Below are positions 34,172 to 43,450 of a DNA stretch of 48,219 bases, piece by piece; position 1 is the first letter of the stretch, and the number at the start of each line of letters is the position of its first letter. Both the position numbers and the translations under genes were made by a program. The stretch is from Gammaproteobacteria bacterium (GTDB lineage Bacteria; Pseudomonadota; Gammaproteobacteria; GRL18). The stretch is from contig WFNB01000064.1 of NCBI GenBank assembly GCA_015488755.1, forward strand, positions 1-48,219, read 5' to 3'. Below the pieces are notes generated by a model that was not told the DNA's origin, did not search any database, and saw only the letters and a list, made by a program, of their open reading frames with translations.

Positions 34172-36304
34172 GTGACACCCATTAAAAGAACATTTAAATT
34201 TGGACAAGATACAGTCACTCTTGAGACTGGCGAAATCGCTCGTCAGGCATCAGGAGCAGTTATGGTTACAGTTGGAGGTACTTCTGTATTTGTTACCGCC
34301 GTAGCCAAAAAAGAAGCCAGAGCTGGTGCTGATTTCTTTCCTTTAACAATTGACTATCAAGAAAAAACCTATGCGGCAGGTAAAATCCCTGGTGGTTTTT
34401 TTAAACGAGAAGGTCGTCCAAGTGAAAATGAAACACTGATTTCTCGCTTAATTGATCGTCCCTTACGCCCTTTATTCCCTAAAGGTTATTACAATGAAAT
34501 TCAGGTTATTTGTACCGTGGTTTCATTGAACCCTGATATTGATCCTGATATTCCTGCAATGATTGGTGCATCCGCTGCTGTTTCTCTAGCAGATGTTCCT
34601 TTTAACGGCCCGATTGGTTGTTGTCGTGTGGGCTATATTGATGGTGACTATGCATTAAACCCATCTCGTGAACAATTAGATGAATCAGAGCTCGATTTAG
34701 TTGTGGCTGGTACGGATAGTGCTGTATTAATGGTTGAGTCAGAAGCCGATGAGTTATCTGAAGATGTGATGCTTGGTGCCGTTATGTTTGGTCATGAGCA
34801 ATCACAAATTATTATTAATGAAATCAAAGCTTTTGTTGCAGAAGTAGGCAATAGTAAAACAGATTATGTTGCGCCTGCTGTTGATGAAGAACTTGTTAAT
34901 GCTGTGAATAGCGAGTGTGATAGCGCTGTATCGGATGCTTATAAAATAAGTGATAAATTAGAGCGTTTAAATAAACTGGATGATATTCGTGCCCAGTTGA
35001 TTGAAAAATACTCTGGTGAAGAAGATGCTAAATGGTCTGATAGTGAACTTTCAGGGGCTTTTTCTAAGCTAGAAAAAAGAGTGGTTCGAAGCAGTATTAT
35101 TGCCGGTAATCCTCGTATTGATGGTCGTGATACTAAAACAGTACGTCCTCTACACATTCGCACAGGTGTACTTGAGCGCACTCATGGTTCAGCATTATTT
35201 ACTAGGGGTGAAACTCAGGCCTTGGTTGTCACTACCTTAGGCACCGCTCGTGATGCACAAATAATTGATGCACTTGAAGGTAGCTACAAAGATTCCTTTA
35301 TGTTGCACTACAACTTTCCTCCATATAGTGTTGGCGAAACAGGACGTGTTGGTACACCAAAACGTCGTGAAATTGGTCATGGTCGTTTAGCAAAACGTGG
35401 TGTTGCGGCGGTACTACCAACGGTTGAAGAATTCCCATATACCATTCGAGTTGTTTCAGAAATTACCGAATCAAATGGTTCAAGTTCTATGGCTTCTGTT
35501 TGCGGTACCAGCTTATCCTTGATGGATGCAGGTGTGCCTATTTCTTCGCCTGTCGCAGGTATTGCAATGGGTCTGATTAAAGAAGATGATGACTTTGCTG
35601 TATTAACAGACATACTTGGTGATGAAGATCATTTAGGTGATATGGACTTTAAAGTAGCCGGTACAGAAAACGGTGTTAATGCTCTGCAAATGGACATTAA
35701 GATTGAAGGTATAACCAAAGAAATTATGGAAATAGCCTTGGCTCAAGCAAAAGATGCTCGTTTGAATATTCTTGGCCAAATGAATGCAGTCATCTCATCT
35801 GCTAGTACGGATATGTCTGATTATGCACCACGGATACTCACCATTGAGATTAATCCAGAAAAAATTCGCGATGTTATTGGTAAAGGTGGTTCGACCATTA
35901 AAGCCTTAACTGAAGAAACCGGTGCAAATATCGACATCAATGATGAAGGTATTGTTAAAATATCCTCTGTTGATAATGCTGCAGCACAAGAATGTAAGCG
36001 CCGTATTGAAGAAATTACTCAGGATGTTGAAGTAGGCAAAATCTATAATGGTCGTGTGACTAAAATTATGGACTTTGGTGCTTTTGTTACTATTATCCCA
36101 GGTAAAGATGGCTTAGTTCATATTTCACAAATCTGTGAAGAGCGTGTAAACAATGTAACAGACAAACTATCTGAAGGTGAATTTGTTGATGTTAAAGTGC
36201 TTGAAATTGATAAGCAAGGTCGTATTCGTTTAAGTATGAAAGCGATTGTTGCTGATGCAAAAGCCGTTGAAGCAACAGATGAGACAGCTGCTGATAGTGA
36301 ATAA
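34172..36304 (+). CDS. pnp: Polynucleotide phosphorylase
   Basis: A 710-residue 3'-5' phosphorolytic exoribonuclease. Two RNase PH domains ([35 protein letters not shown]), an all-alpha linker, then KH ([21 protein letters not shown]) and S1 ([26 protein letters not shown]). The start is taken as GTG at 34172, with CGGAG 11 nt upstream, since [12 protein letters not shown] aligns with known PNPase starts; a TTG at 34148 lies close to the hairpin. An acidic C-terminus ends the protein. It forms a trimer and joins the degradosome in relatives. Confidence 0.97.
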   Translation: MTPIKRTFKFGQDTVTLETGEIARQASGAVMVTVGGTSVFVTAVAKKEARAGADFFPLTIDYQEKTYAAGKIPGGFFKREGRPSENETLISRLIDRPLRPLFPKGYYNEIQVICTVVSLNPDIDPDIPAMIGASAAVSLADVPFNGPIGCCRVGYIDGDYALNPSREQLDESELDLVVAGTDSAVLMVESEADELSEDVMLGAVMFGHEQSQIIINEIKAFVAEVGNSKTDYVAPAVDEELVNAVNSECDSAVSDAYKISDKLERLNKLDDIRAQLIEKYSGEEDAKWSDSELSGAFSKLEKRVVRSSIIAGNPRIDGRDTKTVRPLHIRTGVLERTHGSALFTRGETQALVVTTLGTARDAQIIDALEGSYKDSFMLHYNFPPYSVGETGRVGTPKRREIGHGRLAKRGVAAVLPTVEEFPYTIRVVSEITESNGSSSMASVCGTSLSLMDAGVPISSPVAGIAMGLIKEDDDFAVLTDILGDEDHLGDMDFKVAGTENGVNALQMDIKIEGITKEIMEIALAQAKDARLNILGQMNAVISSASTDMSDYAPRILTIEINPEKIRDVIGKGGSTIKALTEETGANIDINDEGIVKISSVDNAAAQECKRRIEEITQDVEVGKIYNGRVTKIMDFGAFVTIIPGKDGLVHISQICEERVNNVTDKLSEGEFVDVKVLEIDKQGRIRLSMKAIVADAKAVEATDETAADSE

Positions 36305-36358
36305 GCATTACAGCGATCATTTTTAATACGATCGGTGATAGCAGTAAATTTCTTATTG

Positions 36359-36396
36359 AACCACCCACTATTATTTAATTATGGGTGGTTTTTTTA
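36359..36396 (+). terminator. Terminator after pnp
   Basis: AACCACCCA pairs with TGGGTGGTT across a 14-nt AT-rich loop and is followed by a T run. It ends the translation/RNA-decay cluster before the kinase genes. The next 180 bp (36397-36576) are AT-rich with no feature I can name. Confidence 0.85.
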
Positions 36397-36576
36397 TGTT
36401 AGTAACATAATACTAGATAGACCTCTCAAAAATATCTTTTAATATTTTTCGTATATCAATATATACAGACAAATATGACTTTATCAGTTAGTATAAACAA
36501 ACTATTTACCTCATTCTAATTTTTACAATTAGATGCGGTAGCTTTCTATATCCGTTAAAAAATAAAAATAATAATT

Positions 36577-37545
36577 ATGAGCGTTATTAAGGGTTACCAA
36601 ATTCAGGGTATTCTTGCTAAAGGAGGGATGGCTACTATCTACCTTGCTTTACAGGAATCACTCCAGCGCCATGTGGCATTAAAAGTATTAAGTCCTAAAT
36701 TAGATACGAGTATTCTAGAGCACTTTTTAGATGAAAGCCGTATTATTGCTTCATTGAAACACCCCAATATTATCCCCGTTTTTGATGTGGGACGTGTAGG
36801 TATGCATTTCTACCATGCAATGGAATACATTGAGGGTGGTGATTTAGAATTAAAAATTACTCAGGGAATTGATCATAATACAGCCCTAGAAATTATTATT
36901 GAGCTTTCTGATGCCTTACACTTGGTTCATAGCAAAGGCATCATCCATGGAGATATTAAGCCAGCTAATATTGTTTTTCGCAGTGATGGCAGTCCTGTGC
37001 TTACTGATTTTGGTATATCAAAAAGAACAACCACATTAACAGAAGTCGATCAAGAAGAAAATATTTTTGCCAGCCCCAGTTATGCCAGCCCTGAACTTAT
37101 GTTAGGTGAACAATTTGACAAAACTGTCGATATTTACAGTTTAGGCATTGTGCTTTATGAAATGCTCATAGGTGAAAAGCCATTTCAGGGTAAAACGCAA
37201 GCTGAAATGGTTACTAGCCATATACAAGATACCATACCAAGCCTACCCAAAGAAATGCAAGCTCTGCAACCATTGATAAATGGCATGCTGGCAAAAAATA
37301 AAAATGACAGAATTTCTGATGCCTCAGTGATTTCAACATTTATAAAAAAATATTTACGCGATCATCCAAGTGCAAAACAAAATGCTATTATTCAAGATGA
37401 ATCAATGGAAGGTGAGGTATCCTTAGAATACATATCAGATAAAACACACAAAACCAATATTACTTCTCCAAGAATATTATTGCCACTACTACTTATATTA
37501 TTAAGTGCAAATATTGCTTTTGCCCTTTGGTATTTTTTATTTTAG
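36577..37545 (+). CDS. Membrane-anchored Ser/Thr protein kinase, short form
   Basis: A 322-residue Hanks-type kinase: P-loop variant AKGGMAT, K36 in VALKVL, E53, HGDIKPAN (D126), DFG 144-146, and a YASPE stretch. One transmembrane helix (~300-320) ends the protein with almost nothing outside, so it has no sensor domain of its own. Like the other two kinases in the window it has Gly in place of the HRD arginine and lacks a clear ribosome binding site. It is followed 31 bp later by a second kinase and then an FHA gene, likely one transcript. Confidence 0.92.
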   Translation: MSVIKGYQIQGILAKGGMATIYLALQESLQRHVALKVLSPKLDTSILEHFLDESRIIASLKHPNIIPVFDVGRVGMHFYHAMEYIEGGDLELKITQGIDHNTALEIIIELSDALHLVHSKGIIHGDIKPANIVFRSDGSPVLTDFGISKRTTTLTEVDQEENIFASPSYASPELMLGEQFDKTVDIYSLGIVLYEMLIGEKPFQGKTQAEMVTSHIQDTIPSLPKEMQALQPLINGMLAKNKNDRISDASVISTFIKKYLRDHPSAKQNAIIQDESMEGEVSLEYISDKTHKTNITSPRILLPLLLILLSANIAFALWYFLF

Positions 37546-37576
37546 GCTATTTTTACTAACTTCTAACTTGTTAATG

Positions 37577-39109
37577 ATGAAAGCGATTAAAGGCTATAAA
37601 ATTGAAAAACTTCTCACCAAAGGAGGCATGGCTTCCATCTATTTGGCTGAGCAAGTTTCCTTAAAACGTCAGGTCATTCTTAAATTATTAAACCCTGAAC
37701 TTGATAAGAGTATAAAAAAACAATTTATTGAAGAGGGGCGTATCATCGCCTCTTTGAAACATCCTAATATTATTACTGTATTTGATGTAGTTAGTAATGA
37801 ACAATATAATTTTTTATCCATGGAATATTTGCCTGCAGGTGATCTCAAGCGTCGCTTATCAAAAAAACTAGACCTTTATTTTGCTTTGCAGGTTATCAGT
37901 AAGATTGCCGATGCCCTACACTGTATTCATAAACAAGGGATTATCCATGGTGATATTAAACCTGAAAACATTCTTTTTCGTAGCAATGACTGCCCACTCT
38001 TAACTGACTTTGGTATTTCACATAAGGCAGAGCCTAAACAAGAAATGGAACTAAGCGGTCAGTCCTTATACGCCAGTCCATCCTATGCCTCACCTGAACT
38101 TGTTCAAGGTAAGCCCTTTGACTATCGAACTGACCTCTATAGCCTTGGTATTATGATGTATGAGCTTATTGTTGGAAAAAAACCGTTTGTTGGTGATTCT
38201 GACCTAGAAATTATTGCTAATAGTATTCAACAATCAATTCCTAAATTGCCTGCACAACTGAGTGAGTTGCAACCCTTACTAGAGAGTCTTTTAGCAAAAA
38301 CACCCGATGAACGCTTATCTGATGCTAAATTAGTTACTCGCTTTATTGATCAATACTTAAAGGAACAATCACATCTAAAAGAAGTATCACATGAAACCAA
38401 GCTAATTGATACGGATGTAGTGGTAGAATATATTGCTAAGAAGAATAGTAGCTATCCGCTTTTTAATAAAATATTTCTATTTATTAGCTTGCTGACTATT
38501 TTATTTGTCGTACTTTTTAATTTCAATCAGGCTTTTATTTCTTTATTTAAAACAAAGACAGATCCTATTATAAAAACCGCTTTAAATAAAAAAAATACAA
38601 CCAGTGAATTGAAACAACGGCATCAAAAAATAATAAACCCGCAAGTATTGACTAGCAACTTTGAAGTATCTGATAATGAGACTTTGCTTAAGGCATTCTC
38701 TAAAAATAATGATAATGCTAAGCAGCAAGAGAAAGCTCGTGAAGAGCAACGCCTTAAAAAGCAACAAATTGCCGATTTATTATTAAAAGGAAATGCTTCA
38801 CTTAAACAAATGAAACTAACCATACCTAAAAAAGAGAGTGCTCTTTTCTTTTTTAATAAGGTTTTACTGTTAGATGCTAGTAATAGTAAAGCGCAACAGG
38901 GAATTGATAAAATTGTCTCTCAATATGAACAATTAGCCAGAGCTGAAATGGGAAAATACCATTATAAAAAATCACAGTACTATATTAACAAAGGCTTAAG
39001 TATTGAGCCTAGAAATAAGGATTTACTTGCTCTAAAAAATAAAGCGAATTTAAAAAGTGAGCCTAGGCGGGTCGTTAATAAAATTAAAAACTTTTTTATT
39101 AATCTATAA
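37577..39109 (+). CDS. Membrane Ser/Thr protein kinase with one periplasmic TPR-like repeat
   Basis: The kinase domain (~5-265; K36, HGDIKPEN with D126, DFG 144-146) is most like the kinase at 17103-19046, both sharing IKGYKI/IVGYKI starts, SLKRxVxLKxLN and GRIIASLKHPN. A transmembrane helix near 285-310 is followed by a basic/Gln-rich coil and one ~95-residue repeat (ALFFFNKVLLLD, YYINKGLSIEP), ending RRVVNKIKNFFINL. The ATG at 37577 (or the adjacent one at 37574) is chosen because it aligns with the other kinases; an upstream in-frame GTG at 37505 would overlap the preceding gene. An FHA gene follows. Confidence 0.92.
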   Translation: MKAIKGYKIEKLLTKGGMASIYLAEQVSLKRQVILKLLNPELDKSIKKQFIEEGRIIASLKHPNIITVFDVVSNEQYNFLSMEYLPAGDLKRRLSKKLDLYFALQVISKIADALHCIHKQGIIHGDIKPENILFRSNDCPLLTDFGISHKAEPKQEMELSGQSLYASPSYASPELVQGKPFDYRTDLYSLGIMMYELIVGKKPFVGDSDLEIIANSIQQSIPKLPAQLSELQPLLESLLAKTPDERLSDAKLVTRFIDQYLKEQSHLKEVSHETKLIDTDVVVEYIAKKNSSYPLFNKIFLFISLLTILFVVLFNFNQAFISLFKTKTDPIIKTALNKKNTTSELKQRHQKIINPQVLTSNFEVSDNETLLKAFSKNNDNAKQQEKAREEQRLKKQQIADLLLKGNASLKQMKLTIPKKESALFFFNKVLLLDASNSKAQQGIDKIVSQYEQLARAEMGKYHYKKSQYYINKGLSIEPRNKDLLALKNKANLKSEPRRVVNKIKNFFINL

Positions 39110-39215
39110 GCCATAAAAGTATAAATTTTATAAGTATTATTCATTTTAGGTATAAATATTTTGTTATAAGCGCTATCATATACAACATTTCATGAATTAT
39201 CTTTAAGGAGTTCAA

Positions 39216-39689
39216 ATGAGACTGGTTTTAAGGTTTGATGGTCAGGATGTACAAGAGTTTGTTCTTGATAAAGAAATTATTAATATTGGCCGAACAGCAA
39301 AAAATGACATAGTGATTGATAACTTAGCCGTTAGCAGTCTCCATGCCTGCGTTCACAATTCTAATGATGATTTTATACTAGAGGATATGGGTAGTACCAA
39401 TGGTACCTTTGTAAATGACAATAAAGTTGATCGTCACACATTAAAAAATAGTGACATTATTACTGTGGGCAAGCATCAATTGGTGTTCTTTAGTGAATCA
39501 TCTACTACTAGCGCTGATGCTGAAATTGAGCCTGATGACAGTGAAGCAACGGTCATGATGTCAGCAGATTTTCAACAACAATTACAGAATGAATTGTCTA
39601 AGAGTAAAACAGTTACTCAGACCCTACAAAAAAGACAAGAGAAAAAAAGTTTTTGGGGTAAAATTAAAGCAATGCTTGGTTTGGGGTAA
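39216..39689 (+). CDS. FHA-domain phosphopeptide-binding protein
   Basis: A 157-residue soluble protein. The FHA domain (~1-95) keeps the phosphothreonine-binding residues: NIGRTAKNDIVI, the SxxH in VSSLHA, and GSTNGTFVN. The rest is an acidic linker with ATVMMSADF (a possible phospho-acceptor threonine) and a basic tail ending KKSFWGKIKAMLGLG that resembles the kinase C-termini. TAAGGAG precedes the ATG. It is the natural reader of phosphorylation by the two upstream kinases. Confidence 0.93.
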   Translation: MRLVLRFDGQDVQEFVLDKEIINIGRTAKNDIVIDNLAVSSLHACVHNSNDDFILEDMGSTNGTFVNDNKVDRHTLKNSDIITVGKHQLVFFSESSTTSADAEIEPDDSEATVMMSADFQQQLQNELSKSKTVTQTLQKRQEKKSFWGKIKAMLGLG

Positions 39690-39732
39690 ATTGTACTGAT
39701 ATGCAGTTAGTTCCGGCCTTATCTGAAATTTT

Positions 39733-39755
39733 GATATGGGGCAAAGCCCCATATC
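39733..39755 (+). terminator. Hairpin after the FHA gene
   Basis: A perfect 10-bp stem GATATGGGGC/GCCCCATATC with an AAA loop lies 43 bp after the FHA stop. The following ATTTCGTTCT is a poor T tract, so efficiency is uncertain. Confidence 0.55.
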
Positions 39756-39930
39756 ATTTCGTTCTCAGTCTTGAAATTATCACCGATTATTGTTTCAAGT
39801 CATCCAAGTAGTTCTTCAGACCAATCTAAAAATACCATATTTTTTAATTTATAGATTGCAAAATATCACTGAGTTTTTTATCCTTACCAATAGCATGGTA
39901 ATATGTTTTTCGAATGTGAGGTTACCCAGT

Positions 39931-40659
39931 GTGAATAAAATAATATTTTTTAATTTTAAATTATGCAGGGTAATTAACTGCATTATCAGTATGCTACTTC
40001 TATGTAGGTCCCTGAATATCAATGCGCAACCAATAAGGTTACAAGCACCTTCAGATAAAGGTGTTAAACTGGAAGAAAAAGATCGGATGGCTCGTAAACA
40101 GTTGGCTGTTATGCTGAGTAAAGCACTAAACAACTCTGATGTTCAAGATAAAATTACCCAGTTTGGCCAAGAACATACTATTTTATGTAATGTTTGTCAT
40201 GGAGACGATGGTAATGCCAAACGCTCTGGTGTGCCAAACCTTGCGGGTCAGAATCCTGTCTACTTGCTTGATCAGATTCAGCGTTTTAGTGATGGTCGAC
40301 GTTATGATCGAACAATGGCATCTCTGGCCTCAACGTTTAATGAGCAAGAGAAGGTTATGTTGGCCTTGTATTATTCAAAGATGGAAGTTAGGCCAAGCAA
40401 AATTCAAGATCTTGAGCAATGGAATGCTGGCAAGAAAATATATGATGTCACCTGTGCACAGTGTCATGGTAAAAATGGGCATGGAGAAAAGGGGTATGCA
40501 CGACTTGCAAGTCAGAAAGCGGACTATGTTCTTAAAATGTTAAAGGAGTATCGATCCTACACAGGTCGGCGGGCAAATCCTTGGATGTCAGCAGTGGCTT
40601 CTTCTCTCAATAAAGAGGAAATTGCTGCAGTTGCGGCGTATGTATCTACATTGGAATAA
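39931..40659 (+). CDS. Dihaem class I cytochrome c (c4-like), periplasmic
   Basis: Two c-type haem motifs, CNVCH and CAQCH, each start a class I cytochrome domain, with likely Met ligands in RTMASLA and PWMSAVA. Tandem domains of this size resemble cytochrome c4. The GTG start at 39931 is preferred: GAGG lies 9 nt upstream and it gives a short signal peptide ending LNINA before QPIRL; the longer in-frame upstream reading is not signal-like. It should carry electrons in the periplasm, for example to a terminal oxidase. It converges on sat. Confidence 0.88.
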   Translation: MNKIIFFNFKLCRVINCIISMLLLCRSLNINAQPIRLQAPSDKGVKLEEKDRMARKQLAVMLSKALNNSDVQDKITQFGQEHTILCNVCHGDDGNAKRSGVPNLAGQNPVYLLDQIQRFSDGRRYDRTMASLASTFNEQEKVMLALYYSKMEVRPSKIQDLEQWNAGKKIYDVTCAQCHGKNGHGEKGYARLASQKADYVLKMLKEYRSYTGRRANPWMSAVASSLNKEEIAAVAAYVSTLE

Positions 40660-40685
40660 GCAGAGCTTTTGCATAAAAGCTCTGC
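40660..40685. terminator. Hairpin between convergent cytochrome c and sat genes
   Basis: A perfect 11-bp stem GCAGAGCTTTT/AAAAGCTCTGC with loop GCAT starts one base past the cytochrome stop codon and lies 12 bp from the sat stop. T tracts are poor on both strands, so it may protect 3' ends rather than terminate. Confidence 0.55.
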
Positions 40686-40697
40686 TAAGTATTAAGA

Positions 40698-41888
40698 TTA
40701 CTTAATGCTTTCGTAATAATCCATTAGAATTTGAGCAACTTCTGGGCGTGAAAATTCTTTTGGTGGTGCGATACCATTGCCTAACATTTCACGTACTTTA
40801 GTGCCAGAAAGTAACACAAAGTCATCTTTGGTATGATCAGGTGCTTCACACATCATAACAACCTTATCTAACTTTTTAGAATAAGCCGTGTGATCAGCCT
40901 TGAATATTTCAATATCTAATGCTCCTTCAGGCACATCGTTATCAAATATTGTTTGTGCATCAAAGGCACCATAATGATCACCAACACCAGCATGGTCACG
41001 ACCAATAATAAAATGAGTTGCGCCCATATTTTGACGGAAAACAGCATGCAAAACACCTTCACGAGGGCCGGCATAGAGCATATCAAAACCATAACCGGTA
41101 ACCATTGCACTGTTTTTAGGGAAATATAATTCAACCATTTTACGAATAGCCGCATCGCGTACTGGAGCAGGGATATCACCTGGCTTTAGCTTGCCTAATA
41201 ACATATGGATCACCAAACCATCACAGCCTAAACGATCCATTGCCATATGACAAAGCTCTTCGTGTGCTAAGTGCATTGGGTTACGTGTTTGGAATGCCAC
41301 AATTTTATTCCAGCCACGTTCAGCAATTTCATTGCGAATTTCAACAGCAGTACGGAAAGTATCTGGGAATTCAGTTTGAAAATAAGAAAAGTTTAAGACT
41401 TTAATCGGACCGGACAAACAAACTTTACCTTGAGCAACAAATGCATCAACACCTGGATGTGCTTCATCTGGGCTTGGGCTATAGACTTTTTCGGAAATTA
41501 AAGCAATATCTTCATCACTGAATTGTTCAACAGCTTCAACATCCATAACAGCAAGAATAGGGTTGCCATCAACGTTTGGATCTTTAAGAGCAATGCGGTC
41601 ACCGGCTTTAATATCACCAGCATCTTGAAGTAAATTTAGTACCGGTGTTGGCCAGAAAAGACCAGAAGTGGTTTTCATATCAGTTGCAACTGATAATGCA
41701 TCTGCTTTGTTCATGTAACCTGTTAAAGGGTTAAAGTAACCTGCACCTAACATAACAGCATTGGCAGCAGAAGCAGAACTAACTAAAATAGAAGCCAAGC
41801 CTTCAGCTTCTTTTTGCAGTGCTTCATTTTCAGCAGAATCATAAACGAAAAGCGGGTTGAGTTCATCGGACCCATGAGGTTTAATCAT
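40698..41888 (-). CDS. sat: Sulfate adenylyltransferase (ATP sulfurylase)
   Basis: A 396-residue single-domain ATP sulfurylase of the Sat type, unrelated to CysDN. It has the N-terminal PUA-like part and the catalytic part with QTRNPMHLAHE (200-210), GRDHAGVGDHYG and LLSGTKVREML. In sulfur oxidisers it turns APS plus pyrophosphate into ATP and sulfate; in sulfate reduction it runs the other way. No kinase domain is fused. The ATG at 41888 is chosen because GGAG lies upstream; a farther in-frame ATG at 41945 lacks support. aprAB are not in the window. A perfect FNR-type dyad lies ~100 bp upstream. Confidence 0.96.
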   Translation of the reverse strand: MIKPHGSDELNPLFVYDSAENEALQKEAEGLASILVSSASAANAVMLGAGYFNPLTGYMNKADALSVATDMKTTSGLFWPTPVLNLLQDAGDIKAGDRIALKDPNVDGNPILAVMDVEAVEQFSDEDIALISEKVYSPSPDEAHPGVDAFVAQGKVCLSGPIKVLNFSYFQTEFPDTFRTAVEIRNEIAERGWNKIVAFQTRNPMHLAHEELCHMAMDRLGCDGLVIHMLLGKLKPGDIPAPVRDAAIRKMVELYFPKNSAMVTGYGFDMLYAGPREGVLHAVFRQNMGATHFIIGRDHAGVGDHYGAFDAQTIFDNDVPEGALDIEIFKADHTAYSKKLDKVVMMCEAPDHTKDDFVLLSGTKVREMLGNGIAPPKEFSRPEVAQILMDYYESIK

Positions 41889-41985
41889 GTAATTTCTCCA
41901 AATATTGACATAATGCATCGGCTTATCCAATGCGACCAAAAGCATTTAAACCGCGTAAGATTAGCGTATTTTTTTATTAATATAA

Positions 41986-41999
41986 TTGATATTTATCAA
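41986..41999. promoter_or_regulatory. FNR/ANR-type site upstream of sat
   Basis: TTGATATTTATCAA fits the FNR/ANR consensus TTGAT-N4-ATCAA exactly. On the sat strand its centre is about 41.5 bp from the start site predicted by a weak -10 (TAATCT, 41963-41958), the class II activator position. The rest of the 331-bp divergent region (41889-42219) is AT-rich; TTGATT (42121) and TATAAT (42160) hexamers toward the receptor gene are not well spaced. Confidence 0.5.
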
Positions 42000-42219
42000 A
42001 ACAAATAAAAAGAATTATCGGCCTTAATTTTACACGAGTAAAACTGAAGCTCGATTTTACCAGAAAATTACTTCAACTTGGGAATTAATACTTAATTAAT
42101 GCTACGCTAAGTACAGAGCTTTGATTGCACAAAATTATGGAATAATTTATATCATGCTATATAATAAGGTTTATAGTTTATACCAACTTCTCTAGCCACA
42201 AACAGTCAGATTATTAAAA

Positions 42220-43398
42220 ATGAAATTTTATAACCGTATTCGCTTTAAAATCGCCTTGGGATTTCTTATTGTTACGTTAATTCCTGCCACTATTATTGGT
42301 TTTTATGCTAATTATGTGTCAACAAACACTTTATTAGCACAAGAATACAATAATCAAAAAGAGTTGGTTAGAACACTGAATAACTCAATCGAATCCTTTT
42401 TAGGATCCGCTGAAGATGATGTGCTTTTTTTAAGTTTATCGACACCAATGCAAACCTATCTAGCACAAAGCACTTCTTCTAATAATAAAAAGCAACTGAA
42501 AAAAGATATAGCAAAGGAATTTTATGCCTTTGCTAGACAGCGAAAAATATACTATCAAATTCGTTACTTAGATGAAAATGGTCAAGAAATTGTGCGTATT
42601 GATTCTAATAAACGCAATAGTCATATTGTTCGAGAGAAAAAACTACAAAACAAAGGAGATAGAGGATATTTTAAAAATTCTGTCGGTTTAGCTGTCGGTG
42701 ACATGTTTGTTTCAAAGCTGGATCTTAATAGAGAACATGGAAAAGTAGAAGTGCCTCATAAGCCTGTTATTCGTTATGCAACTCCGGTTCAGTATACGAG
42801 TGGTCCACATAAAGGGGATAGTGCAGGTATTATCATTACCAATGTCGCAGCCTCTGTTTTCTTAGATAAAATTGCCGATACTGCTCTTGTTGATAATAAT
42901 GGCTTTTATATGGCTGGGGTTAATAAAGACAAATTGTGGGGTAGTAAACAGGATCTTGGTAGCAATGAAAATTTTAAAACTGATCATGCCAATATTAAGG
43001 ATCAAATTTTTGGCTTAAAATCAGGGCAAATTGATGATGGTGAGTATGCGTATATTTTTTCTCAAGTTAAGATCCCAGGCGCTACCTATGAATGGTATCT
43101 CATTGCCAAAAAGTCGATGGATAAAATTTTAGCCAGTGTGAATGAATTTCAAATCACTTTTTTATCCATACTTGCTGCCAGTATTTTTATTGCCTTGCTT
43201 ATTGCTTGGATTGTTGACTCAAGAATTACTCGTCCAATTGAAAATTTAACTGAAATGGCAAATAAAGTCAGCAAAGGACAGATTATGATTAAAATAGATG
43301 TCTCTGATAAAGGAGAAATTGGCGAATTGGCTCATGCCTTTGAACGGATGCGGGTCAGTATGGTTAAAGCCTTTGAACGTATGAAAAAACGTTCATAA
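42220..43398 (+). CDS. Cache-HAMP transmembrane receptor without output domain
   Basis: A 392-residue protein with transmembrane helices at ~11-30 and ~310-330. The periplasmic part between them has the double-PDC (dCache-like) pattern (YYQIRYLDENGQEIVRIDSN, GDRGYFKNS, KPVIRYATPVQ, GIIITNV). A HAMP domain follows (DSRITRPIENLTEMANKVSKG ... ELAHAFERMRVSM) and the protein stops there, so no kinase, GGDEF or methyl-accepting domain exists. Output must pass to another protein; the next gene (52 bp on) encodes a DUF4388-like protein and is the obvious candidate. Confidence 0.9.
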   Translation: MKFYNRIRFKIALGFLIVTLIPATIIGFYANYVSTNTLLAQEYNNQKELVRTLNNSIESFLGSAEDDVLFLSLSTPMQTYLAQSTSSNNKKQLKKDIAKEFYAFARQRKIYYQIRYLDENGQEIVRIDSNKRNSHIVREKKLQNKGDRGYFKNSVGLAVGDMFVSKLDLNREHGKVEVPHKPVIRYATPVQYTSGPHKGDSAGIIITNVAASVFLDKIADTALVDNNGFYMAGVNKDKLWGSKQDLGSNENFKTDHANIKDQIFGLKSGQIDDGEYAYIFSQVKIPGATYEWYLIAKKSMDKILASVNEFQITFLSILAASIFIALLIAWIVDSRITRPIENLTEMANKVSKGQIMIKIDVSDKGEIGELAHAFERMRVSMVKAFERMKKRS

Positions 43399-43450
43399 TA
43401 ATTTCATTATGTATGTTACAGAGTTAATAATCTAAGAGTAGGGAGCAACA

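Noticed and set aside
37505-37576. Upstream GTG start giving the second kinase an extra N-terminal hydrophobic segment
   Set aside because: That stretch is the out-of-frame reading of the preceding kinase's transmembrane codons; the ATG at 37577 aligns with the other two kinases.
39790-39930. N-terminal extension of the cytochrome c
   Set aside because: The extension has no signal-like layout, whereas the GTG at 39931 has a ribosome binding site and gives a normal signal peptide.
41889-41945. 19-residue N-terminal extension of sat
   Set aside because: The extension lacks a ribosome binding site and lies where the untranslated leader would be; the ATG at 41888 has GGAG at good spacing.
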